A DNA stretch of 5,652 bases, taken from positions 1 through 5,652 of the forward strand of contig JAKPRU010000728.1 of assembly GCA_029557025.1 (NCBI GenBank), given 5' to 3'. Positions 1 through 5,652 of this stretch are shown piece by piece. The stretch's first letter is position 1. Every line of letters begins with the position of its first letter. The position numbers and the translations under genes are program-made. This stretch comes from Candidatus Omnitrophota bacterium. Its GTDB lineage: Bacteria; Hinthialibacterota; Hinthialibacteria; Hinthialibacterales; JAKPRU01. Under the pieces are notes generated by a model that searched no databases, was not told where the DNA came from, and was given only the letters and a program-made list of their open reading frames with translations.

Positions 1-951
1 CAATCTCCACACGTCGTTCAGAACGGGCCAGGAATTGCCTGCGACAACCCAGAGGCTGTCTTTAAAAACATAGCCGCTGGGTTCATGCCGGGGCGAAAAA
101 CAGTTCTCCGAAACGAATTCCTGCCAATGAATGCCATCCCGGGTATACCAGATATCCCCCAGATTTCGGTGATTCCGATTGTCATATCCCCCGATCACCC
201 ACATTTGATCCCGGTATACCCTGGCAGGGAACCACATGCGGGGTGCCCAGGGGGCCGCATCGAGGACCTTTTTCCACTCGATCCCGTCTGAAGAACACCA
301 GACATCATTAAGCGTAGTATACTGGGGATACCCCTTCTCCGGGGGGTCATTCTGTTTCTCAGTTCGGCCGCCCATGAGCCAGAGTTTGTCGTCGAACACA
401 ACAATCGCGGATGCGACACGGTCTCCGTACGGCGCATTACTCTGAGCAAGTGTCCAGTCTTTCCCATCAGTTGTATACCAGACCTCTTTTCCGCAACCGA
501 GTTGCCACATCCGATCCTGGAAAACAACAACCTCATTGTATCCCGGTATTGCGAACGGGGTTTTCTCCAGGACACAGGTCCATTCTACCCCATCGGTGGA
601 GCACCAAACGCTCCCCTTGATTGCCCACATTTTCCCGCCATAAACCGCCATTTCGCTGTATCCGTCATAAGGCGTGCTTGCGTTGACCAGGGTCCATTCG
701 ATGCCGTCCGAGGAGGACCAGAGATCCCGTGTGAGGATATTGCCGTGGTAATAACCGTTGCTGAGCCACATTTTGTCCTGGTAAACAACGTCCTCGGCGG
801 TATCTCTCGGACTGAAGGCGGCCTTTTCGACCACCTGCACCCAGGCAGGGGTTGCGAAGGCAATTTGGTATGACGAGTCCGCAGTCGGCTCGGTAGCGTG
901 TGCGGTTAGGCTGAGAACGAGGATCATAAATTGTGACAAGGCAATCCTCAT
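1..951 (-). CDS. Secreted kelch-like beta-propeller protein, C-terminus cut off by window edge
   Basis: Reading down from the ATG at 951, the frame stays open for 317 codons to base 1 with no stop, so the gene continues to the left. Residues 2-19 look like a signal peptide: one Arg, then a hydrophobic core ending in AHA. The rest is a tandem repeat. A motif close to W-[SCY]-[ST]-x-DG-x-x-W occurs at about residues 78-86, 116-124, 158-166, 218-226 and 268-276, and a sixth copy begins at the edge (NDVW, 312-315). Between copies lies a strand like V-[YF]-x-D-x-MW-x-x-GG, seen six times near residues 56, 103, 143, 185, 245 and 295. This alternation is typical of kelch/galactose-oxidase-type propeller blades; the SxDG..W turn also resembles a sialidase Asp-box, but one residue shorter. 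I see no catalytic residues, so a binding or surface role is the safest inference. AAAGGA lies 8 bases before the start. Confidence 0.85.
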   Translation of the reverse strand, partial: MRIALSQFMILVLSLTAHATEPTADSSYQIAFATPAWVQVVEKAAFSPRDTAEDVVYQDKMWLSNGYYHGNILTRDLWSSSDGIEWTLVNASTPYDGYSEMAVYGGKMWAIKGSVWCSTDGVEWTCVLEKTPFAIPGYNEVVVFQDRMWQLGCGKEVWYTTDGKDWTLAQSNAPYGDRVASAIVVFDDKLWLMGGRTEKQNDPPEKGYPQYTTLNDVWCSSDGIEWKKVLDAAPWAPRMWFPARVYRDQMWVIGGYDNRNHRNLGDIWYTRDGIHWQEFVSENCFSPRHEPSGYVFKDSLWVVAGNSWPVLNDVWRL

Positions 952-959
952 GCAAGGTG

Positions 960-965
960 TCCTTT
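960..965 (-). promoter_or_regulatory. Ribosome binding site of the kelch-like gene
   Basis: Read on the minus strand this is AAAGGA, 8 bases before the ATG at 951. It favours that start over a second in-frame ATG at codon 9, which lies inside the hydrophobic core of the signal peptide and has no such site. Confidence 0.65.
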
Positions 966-1112
966 CTTGATAGGAGAATTCGTCTCTGCGTGTGAAGGTA
1001 TTCTAAAACATTTTGATGGGCATTGCATCGGAAATCGGGAGCGAGAGGAGCGGAGGGGGTATCGGATGACAAATCGGGCAAATGGAGGTAGCGTGAAAAC
1101 ATCTTTGAATGT

Positions 1113-1117
1113 GGAGG
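1113..1117 (+). promoter_or_regulatory. Ribosome binding site of the NHL-repeat gene
   Basis: A perfect GGAGG core lies 7 bases before the ATG at 1125. An upstream ATG at 1066 is out of frame with the gene, so this site fixes the start at 1125. Confidence 0.8.
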
Positions 1118-1124
1118 TCCGCAG

Positions 1125-2414
1125 ATGCGTCACGTTGCAACACGGCGTAACAGCGTCATTCTTGGGATCGCGATTCTGGTTTTGTCGGCGAACACCGCCT
1201 TCGCGGATGGAAGTTCTGAGGCATCGAAGAACCGGGCCATCATTCGTCCGTCACTGGTTCATCTGGAACCCGGGCAGGAACAGCGATTCAAAGTGGCGAT
1301 GAAGGCCACCCGGATGATGGCCGCAGAGGCTCCGCAGAGTGTCCGCTGGTCCGTGAACAATATCCCCGGCGGGAATGAGCAGTTCGGAACAATTCGCGAC
1401 GATGGAACCTACCGCACGCCGGAGAAAGAGCCGGTTCCGCACGAGATCCATATTTGCGCGGAAGTGGGCGAAGCGGCGAATCCCCATTTGTGGGCAACCG
1501 TCCTGATGGGAGATCCGAAACCATCTTACAAAAAAGTCGGCGGCTGGACGGAACCGATCAAGGATTCCGAATATCTGGTCAATCCCCACGGGATAGGGCT
1601 GGACAAACAAGGGAACGTCTTGATCAGCGATCTCGGAAATAATCGCGTCATGCGATTTACGAAAGAGGGGAGATTTCTGACGGAGATCGGCCTGAAATCC
1701 GGGCACGGTCCGGGACAATTTAGCCAACCGCGTGTTGTGGTCACGGATCACGATGGAAATATCTATGTAGCCGATCAAAAAAGCGATCGTCCCCGGATCC
1801 AGGTGTTCGATCCCAACGGCCAATTTCTACGAATATTCGCGGAGAAAGGAACCCGGCCCGGCGATATTCTTCGCGCGCATGGAATGGGATTTGACCCGGA
1901 GGGACATCTTTTTGTGACCGATGTCGATAATATGCGGGTAAATGTCTACCAACCCTCCGGGGAGTTCTTATACGACTTCGGCGGGGACGGTATGGGGCCG
2001 GGTCAATTCAATGCCCCGCATGGGTTGATTGTCGATCCGAACGGAGATGTATTTGTCCAGAATTACTATGGTCCCTGTCAGAAATTGACGGGAAAGGGAG
2101 ATTACCTGTTTGAATTCTCTCATGGAGATCCCCCGGACGGACCGCTCTATTTCCACAGTATTGCGGGCGACCGTTGGGGAAATGTCTACATAACCGTTCG
2201 CGGAAGAGAAGGTTATGATAATGCGCTGCAAATCGACGACGGAACGCGTGTCGGAATTATGAAATACAACAACAACGGGGATTATATTACAAGTATCTGT
2301 CTTTCGGTAAAGGGACACAGGGAAAGCTGGGCCGTGGTGGATGATGAAGGGCGGATTTACACGCTTTACCAGGGGGTGGATGACATGGGAGTGGAGATTA
2401 TGGAGCAGCAGTAA
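1125..2414 (+). CDS. Secreted Ig-like plus NHL-repeat six-bladed beta-propeller protein
   Basis: This is a complete 429-residue protein. Residues 1-27 form a clear signal peptide: basic start (RHVATRR), hydrophobic core, and cleavage probably after AFA at 25-27. Residues about 38-128 resemble a bacterial Ig-like domain, with a W-S-V-N strand followed by G-T-I-x-x-x-G-x-Y-x-x-P near 88-99. From about 150 on there are NHL-type repeats with the pattern P-H-G-[IL]-x-x-D-x-x-G-[ND]-[VI]-[YF]-[VI]-[AST]-D. They start near residues 151, 198, 250, 295, 343 and 402, which makes six blades and a closed propeller. GxGPGQF linkers typical of NHL proteins occur near 193 and 290. NHL propellers usually bind protein, RNA or carbohydrate; some are lyases or lactonases, but I see no clear metal site here. 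It is divergent from the kelch-like gene and convergent with the hydrolase, so probably monocistronic. Ligand and function are unknown. Confidence 0.92.
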   Translation: MRHVATRRNSVILGIAILVLSANTAFADGSSEASKNRAIIRPSLVHLEPGQEQRFKVAMKATRMMAAEAPQSVRWSVNNIPGGNEQFGTIRDDGTYRTPEKEPVPHEIHICAEVGEAANPHLWATVLMGDPKPSYKKVGGWTEPIKDSEYLVNPHGIGLDKQGNVLISDLGNNRVMRFTKEGRFLTEIGLKSGHGPGQFSQPRVVVTDHDGNIYVADQKSDRPRIQVFDPNGQFLRIFAEKGTRPGDILRAHGMGFDPEGHLFVTDVDNMRVNVYQPSGEFLYDFGGDGMGPGQFNAPHGLIVDPNGDVFVQNYYGPCQKLTGKGDYLFEFSHGDPPDGPLYFHSIAGDRWGNVYITVRGREGYDNALQIDDGTRVGIMKYNNNGDYITSICLSVKGHRESWAVVDDEGRIYTLYQGVDDMGVEIMEQQ

Positions 2415-2436
2415 GAATTACGGATTGAAGAAGGAA

Positions 2437-2461
2437 AAGAGGCGAGCAGACGCGGCCTCTT
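2437..2461 (-). terminator. Candidate terminator hairpin in the convergent gap
   Basis: AAGAGGC (2437-2443) and GCCTCTT (2455-2461) form a perfect 7-bp stem with an 11-base loop. On the minus strand the stem runs into a T/C-rich stretch (TTTTCCTTCTTC, counting the last two stem bases), as a weak intrinsic terminator of the hydrolase transcript would. On the plus strand it lies 22 bases after the NHL gene stop but has no T-run, so it would work poorly in that direction. Confidence 0.4.
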
Positions 2462-2473
2462 CTATGAGAATAC

Positions 2474-2525
2474 AAAAAAGCGCGAATGTTCGGTCAAGGC
2501 CCCCAGGTGCAGGACACTGGGACCG
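2474..2525 (-). terminator. Imperfect hairpin and T6 tract just after the hydrolase stop
   Basis: CGGTC (2491-2495) pairs with GACCG (2521-2525). Inside or instead of it, CCCAG-G-TG pairs with CA-CTGGG (2502-2521) with one bulged base. Read on the minus strand, this lies 5 bases after the TAG of the hydrolase and is followed, after an 11-base gap, by six T (2474-2479). The gap between stem and T-run is longer than in a canonical terminator, so this may only help the second hairpin at 2437-2461. Confidence 0.3.
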
Positions 2526-2530
2526 GCGAT

Positions 2531-5044
2531 CTACATTCGCTTGTAGACAAAGAGCGCGGAGTCCGGGCAACTGTCCAGGCGGACGGGTAGCCCCTCGGAG
2601 CGCAATTCATTACCGTTTCGCGTTTCCTCTTTTCCCGTGCCAAGATCGGTAATTCGATAGTCCCGGTCGGATTCGATTCCGTGCAATTTCAGATTCGCCG
2701 AAGTGTAAGAACTCGCAGGCCGCCTGAGAACGACAATCAGGCCCTCGCCCAGATCGGGACGGTCCATCTGATAGGCATACCAGAGATCGGCAGACTGGGA
2801 ATAGTCGAGTAACGGATAATAGTCGCCATAATAATACGGACGATATTGCAGGTATTGATCCAGAGTCTTTTTGGCCCAATCGAAGGGGAAATCGGCGCGG
2901 ATCTCGCCTGCGCGGACATCGCCGGAAACCCACCAATTCACACACAGACTGCTGCACATACTGCTGCGGAATTCGTAATCATCTCCCGCACGGTCCTGGC
3001 TGGTTGCGTTGAGCGGAACCCACGGCAGGAGTCCCCAGGTATGGCATTGATGAGCGATCGGATCGCGGGGACCATCGGTGCGCCAGAACGGGGTTGCCCG
3101 TCCTAGGGTTTCCAGGTCGAGACGCCGCCCGCCGCTGGCGCAGTTGTCGATAATCAGATCCGGGTGGCGTTCCAACAGTTCATCCCAGAAAGCATATAAA
3201 CCATCGATGTAGCGGATTTCTGTTATTCCCCGGCGGTCCGGTTTGTCTACCGCCTGCCAGAATCGGAGCGGGTCGATATTGAAATCTTGTCGGTAGCAGC
3301 CCAGCCCGAATTCCTTTACCTTATCGGAAATGAAATCCGTGAGGAATTGTCGGGCCTCCGGGATTCCCAGGTTGAGCAGGCTGTTCTCTTCCCCGATATC
3401 AATCAGCCAATCGTGATGTTTCTCATACCAGATTGTATTCTTGAAGACCCGTTCGGGTTCGAACCACAGCATAAGGTAACGGTTGGTTTCTCGAAGTCGC
3501 TTGCTGAGCGGTTGAAACCCTTGTGGGTAAAGGTGTTCTTTGACAACCCAATTACCCACATTGACAGGCCAGGATTCGGGACCGCCCGGTTTGCCGTACC
3601 ATTCTGCATCGATCCAGTAGTACTCAATGGGGAGATCGTACCGGATAATTTTCTCGATATTATCCAAATGAACATCCGCCGGGGTGCCGCCCCAATTCCC
3701 GTTGGTAACCGGCGCAATCAACGGTTCCCCGTTCCGTTTTGGGCGATGATGGGCGAGAATGAATTGGCGGAACAGGTTCTGGCCCCGCCAACGGTCGCCT
3801 TCATAGGTCAGCAACAGCATCCGGGGCGTTCGTATTTCCTCACCGGGGTACAGGACCAGATGGGTGTTCGCCATACCGGATTTAACCGTTACATTCCCCG
3901 TCACATCGCTGATGAATTCGGTGGCCCATTCTCCGGTCCAGCCGTCGGCGATAATTGTTCCGCCGTTACCGGTTCTCAGATTAAAGAAGGGGAGTACCTG
4001 GCTGGAGGACCGTCCTCCGCCCGGTTGCAGGTGCAGTGTTTCGCCGGGTTTCATTACCGTTGTCTGTGGCGCGAAGTCATCGAAACCCGCCACAGCGCCC
4101 TTGGACCAGTGCAGCACATTCCAACCCGGTCCGGGGGTTCCGAGTATTGCATCCAGCGGCAGAATGTTCTCAATAAGTGGCGTATTCTCTTTACCTGTAT
4201 TTTTGAGATAAAGAACCCATTCCATAGCGGGGAAATCGTGGAATAAGGTTATGTCAGTCCGAATTTCGAGTTGCGTCTTTGGATCGTGGTAGAGAATCCG
4301 GCGGTACAATCTGTCCGGGCCGTCTTGATTCTCTACGACACTGCGCTGCCATTCACGTACAATTTCCCAACTCGGTTTATCCTGGTACAGAAAGGAAAAC
4401 ATGTAAGGATTGCAGGCTTCCGCTCCGCCCAAGAGAAAATCCTGCAAACGAATCCGCGAACCGTCCGTCAATTCGACCACGGCCTCTGCCCATAAGGCCT
4501 GGTCCCAGCCGCGACCGTCACCACCATCGCCGACCTGAATTTCAAATTTCTCGGCTCCATGAAGCGGGATGGAAATTGGGATGGGACCGTCGGCGATTCG
4601 CATCACCGGCGAAACGTAGACCTCTTTCCCATCGACAAAGACGTGGAAGGTTACGGAACCGTTGCCCATCTCGGCCCCGCGCCGGGTATCGTCGTTATTC
4701 TCCAGGCCGATTTCGGCAATGAATCTCGCCGCCGGTTTGCCCGGGTAGACGGCTATGGTTTTTGAAGCATTCAACGCGATGCCGTGTGAATATGTCTTTC
4801 GGCCAATTTGAAAGGGTGTGCCGCGCCAGCTTTGTCCCCGGCTGATGGCATCCGGCGCATCTTCCTTTAGGATTTGGATATAAGGGGAAAGCGGATGCGG
4901 ACTGATTCCGAAAAACTGTTCACACAATTGCCGGCAGGGGAGGAATTCACTTGCAGTCGGAGTTACCGGGAGAACCTCCGAAGCCGGGAGAAGGATGGTG
5001 AGGGCTGCCAAGGCAACAACGCGGGCGGAGTGGGATGCGGACAT
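2531..5044 (-). CDS. Secreted GH36-type alpha-galactosidase-like enzyme with N-terminal NPCBM domain
   Basis: This complete 837-residue protein probably cleaves terminal alpha-galactosyl (or a related) linkage outside the cytoplasm. Residues 1 to about 27 are a signal peptide (SASHSAR, then a hydrophobic core). Residues about 55-200 match an NPCBM sugar-binding domain (RGTPFQIG, YSHGIALNA, WDQALWAEAVVELTDG). About 205-440 is the N-terminal beta-sandwich of GH36 enzymes. The catalytic barrel covers about 445-740: YYWIDAEWYG (475-484), LMLWFEPERV (524-533), YRQDFN (584-589), NCASGGRR (634-641) and FWRTD (653-657). By family analogy D587 is the nucleophile and D657 the acid/base. Residues about 755-837 form the C-terminal beta domain. 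Clan GH-D enzymes are retaining. Unusual: the residue two before the nucleophile is Arg585, whereas well-studied GH36 enzymes have Lys (KxD). The fold is secure; the exact substrate is not. A GGAGG site lies 9 bases before the start. Confidence 0.93.
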   Translation of the reverse strand: MSASHSARVVALAALTILLPASEVLPVTPTASEFLPCRQLCEQFFGISPHPLSPYIQILKEDAPDAISRGQSWRGTPFQIGRKTYSHGIALNASKTIAVYPGKPAARFIAEIGLENNDDTRRGAEMGNGSVTFHVFVDGKEVYVSPVMRIADGPIPISIPLHGAEKFEIQVGDGGDGRGWDQALWAEAVVELTDGSRIRLQDFLLGGAEACNPYMFSFLYQDKPSWEIVREWQRSVVENQDGPDRLYRRILYHDPKTQLEIRTDITLFHDFPAMEWVLYLKNTGKENTPLIENILPLDAILGTPGPGWNVLHWSKGAVAGFDDFAPQTTVMKPGETLHLQPGGGRSSSQVLPFFNLRTGNGGTIIADGWTGEWATEFISDVTGNVTVKSGMANTHLVLYPGEEIRTPRMLLLTYEGDRWRGQNLFRQFILAHHRPKRNGEPLIAPVTNGNWGGTPADVHLDNIEKIIRYDLPIEYYWIDAEWYGKPGGPESWPVNVGNWVVKEHLYPQGFQPLSKRLRETNRYLMLWFEPERVFKNTIWYEKHHDWLIDIGEENSLLNLGIPEARQFLTDFISDKVKEFGLGCYRQDFNIDPLRFWQAVDKPDRRGITEIRYIDGLYAFWDELLERHPDLIIDNCASGGRRLDLETLGRATPFWRTDGPRDPIAHQCHTWGLLPWVPLNATSQDRAGDDYEFRSSMCSSLCVNWWVSGDVRAGEIRADFPFDWAKKTLDQYLQYRPYYYGDYYPLLDYSQSADLWYAYQMDRPDLGEGLIVVLRRPASSYTSANLKLHGIESDRDYRITDLGTGKEETRNGNELRSEGLPVRLDSCPDSALFVYKRM

Positions 5045-5053
5045 GATTCTCTG

Positions 5054-5058
5054 CCTCC
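5054..5058 (-). promoter_or_regulatory. Ribosome binding site of the GH36-type gene
   Basis: Read on the minus strand this is GGAGG, 9 bases before the ATG at 5044. It supports that start over in-frame GTG codons at positions 9 and 10 of the signal peptide. Confidence 0.75.
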
Positions 5059-5064
5059 ACAGGA

Positions 5065-5110
5065 GCGGTATTCAAGCGTTCGACGGCGGTATTTTGGATG
5101 AAGCGCTTTC
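5065..5110. promoter_or_regulatory. Candidate operator: 21-bp-phased repeats and AAGCGCTT palindrome
   Basis: GCGGTATT occurs twice, at 5065-5072 and 5086-5093, exactly 21 bp apart, which is about two helical turns. Each copy is followed by an AAGCG element, at 5074-5078 and 5101-5105. The second lies in the perfect palindrome AAGCGCTT (5101-5108). Its right half, GCTTTCA, equals a half-site of LacI/GalR-family operators such as CcpA cre sites; the left half does not match as well. The block lies 20 to 65 bases upstream of the hydrolase start, a plausible place for repressor control by a sugar. No regulator gene is present in the window. Confidence 0.3.
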
Positions 5111-5400
5111 AAATATCCAGGCGGGCGGGCGCCGATTTTAAACCGGCCGGCCGGGCGGTCCCGCTGATTCTTTGGCGCATCTATGGTAAAAGAAAACAGG
5201 GGATTGTCACAGCGGTATACGGAGATCTGCGCGGGGCGGTTCCGGTTGCGTACAAATGCAAGTGTCTTGAAACTTGTGGAACAGCGGGAAACGGATTATC
5301 TGCCGGCGGGACATTGTGCGATGCTTTTATCGATTACTTTGAGCTCTAAAATAATGACCCGTCATTTCCGGGCGGTCCATTGTATTACTCGATCATTCCT

Positions 5401-5432
5401 GCCATCAGGCTGTCTGCCTGCTATCTGATGGC
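5401..5432 (+). other. Hairpin upstream of a terminator-like stem
   Basis: GCCATCAG (5401-5408) and CTGATGGC (5425-5432) are perfect 8-bp inverted repeats around a 16-base loop. An alternative inner stem, CAGGC (5406-5410) with GCCTG (5416-5420), competes for part of the 5' arm. It touches the next hairpin at 5433 with no gap, so the two may form one RNA structure. A DNA-level protein site is also possible. Confidence 0.4.
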
Positions 5433-5460
5433 CGGTGCAACCTCTATGCACCGTTTGTTA
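5433..5460 (+). terminator. Terminator-like hairpin with T-rich tail in the intergenic region
   Basis: CGGTGCA (5433-5439) and TGCACCG (5447-5453) form a perfect 7-bp stem with a 7-base loop, followed directly by TTTGTTA (5454-5460). This is the layout of an intrinsic terminator on the plus strand; the minus side has no T-run. No well-supported plus-strand gene lies upstream of it, so it may end a small RNA or act as an attenuator in the leader of the gene starting at 5577. Confidence 0.5.
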
Positions 5461-5576
5461 CGAAGGGAATAGAGGAAAAGGAAAGAGAGGAGTTGCTGGG
5501 GGACCCCGGGTAAGATGCCGGTGTGTTTACCTTGTCCGGCAAGTCCGCTCGGGGCCGCTGCGCATTTCAGAGCATC

Positions 5577-5652
5577 ATGCGTCGATTCAGGAAATACACG
5601 CTTATCGCGGTCGCGGCATTCTCGGTGGGGCTGGTTGCGGGGCGGTGGACAG
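5577..5652 (+). CDS. Start of a probable exported or membrane-anchored protein, cut off by right edge
   Basis: Only 25 codons are visible. They encode MRRFRKYT followed by a hydrophobic stretch, LIAVAAFSVGLVAG, and then RWT. A strongly basic start followed by about 14 apolar residues is a textbook signal peptide or N-terminal signal anchor. No strong Shine-Dalgarno sequence precedes the ATG; the nearest is a weak CAGAG about 4 bases upstream. The frame is open back to a TAA at 5511, and a GTG at 5523 is a poorer alternative start because it would bury the basic segment. What the protein does cannot be told from this fragment. It is divergent from the hydrolase. Confidence 0.5.
   Translation, partial: MRRFRKYTLIAVAAFSVGLVAGRWT

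Larger units (their letters stand above)
5045..5576. other. Divergent non-coding region of 532 bp between the hydrolase and the right-edge gene
   Basis: No gene is convincing here. Two overlapping plus-strand frames of about 80 codons (5098-5349 and 5183-5428) lack a ribosome binding site and match no family I know. The left part carries repeated, partly palindromic motifs close to the hydrolase start. The centre carries a 12-bp CCGG-repeat palindrome (5143-5154) and a small hairpin AATGAC-cc-GTCATT (5353-5366). The right part has a hairpin pair (5401-5453) with a T-rich tail and then a purine-only stretch (5471-5492). I could not identify a convincing -35/-10 pair for either flanking gene. 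The region should hold both promoters and possibly a regulatory or small RNA. Confidence 0.6.

Noticed and set aside
585..863. Possible frameshift in the kelch-like gene suggested by several short minus-strand frames
   Set aside because: Direct translation from 951 to 1 is continuous with intact repeats, so there is no frameshift; the short frames are in other phases.
1000..1005. TAGAAT (minus strand) as a -10 box for the kelch-like gene
   Set aside because: The hexamer is close to consensus and 48 bases from the start codon, but no reasonable -35 lies 16-18 bases upstream.
665..1102. Minus-strand open frame of 145 codons overlapping the kelch-like gene start
   Set aside because: It is in another frame of the same strand as a gene with a signal peptide and clear repeats; its translation is Arg-rich and lacks repeat structure.
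1251..1823. Minus-strand open frame of 190 codons opposite the NHL gene
   Set aside because: Antisense to well-defined Ig-like and NHL sequence, with no start signal.
3287..4246. Plus-strand open frame of 319 codons opposite the GH36-type gene
   Set aside because: It lies wholly antisense to a clearly conserved catalytic domain, has no ribosome binding site or recognisable motif, and is a codon-bias shadow.
5143..5154. CCGGCCGGCCGG palindrome
   Set aside because: Simple tandem CCGG in GC-rich DNA; palindromic by composition, with no supporting context.
5098..5428. Two overlapping plus-strand frames of 83 and 81 codons in the divergent region
   Set aside because: No Shine-Dalgarno sequence, no family resemblance and no signal peptide. 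The second ends inside the hairpin just before the terminator-like stem, so a small gene cannot be fully excluded, but support is too weak to call.
5471..5492. Uninterrupted 22-base purine tract containing AGGAG
   Set aside because: It looks like a ribosome binding site, but no start codon lies at a suitable distance: the nearest TTG abuts it and the next ATG (5515) is too far.

Overview
The window looks like chromosomal DNA from a free-living, polysaccharide-using bacterium. It has moderately high GC by eye, Shine-Dalgarno-led genes, Sec-type signal peptides, and large secreted proteins built from beta-propeller, Ig-like, NPCBM and glycoside-hydrolase domains. This mix is common in Planctomycetota, Verrucomicrobiota/Lentisphaerota and candidate phyla such as Hydrogenedentota and Sumerlaeota. 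That placement is a family-level impression, not something the sequence proves. I saw no tRNA, rRNA, CRISPR, transposase or phage gene.

Layout, left to right. (1) Positions 1-951, minus strand: the first 317 codons of an exported kelch-like beta-propeller protein, cut off by the left edge. (2) 952-1124: a short divergent intergenic region. (3) 1125-2414, plus strand: a complete secreted protein with an Ig-like domain followed by a six-bladed NHL propeller. (4) 2415-2530: a convergent gap with two hairpins, the likely end of transcripts. (5) 2531-5044, minus strand: a complete 837-residue secreted GH36-type alpha-galactosidase-like enzyme with an N-terminal NPCBM domain. (6) 5045-5576: a divergent 532-bp non-coding region. 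It has repeated operator-like motifs near the hydrolase and, further on, a hairpin pair with a terminator-like T-rich tail. (7) 5577-5652, plus strand: the probable start of another exported or membrane-anchored protein, cut off by the right edge.

Neighbouring genes alternate strand, so each is probably transcribed from its own promoter; no two form an operon. What they share is export: all four begin with a signal peptide or signal anchor. The hydrolase would release galactosyl or related sugars from polymers or glycans outside the cytoplasm. The two propeller proteins have no recognisable catalytic residues and more likely bind ligands, surfaces or partners. No transporter or regulator gene lies in the window, so a functional link between the genes is only inferred from proximity.

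No clearly new system is visible. The points most worth checking are the Arg-for-Lys change beside the nucleophile of the hydrolase, and the structured non-coding region between 5045 and 5576.
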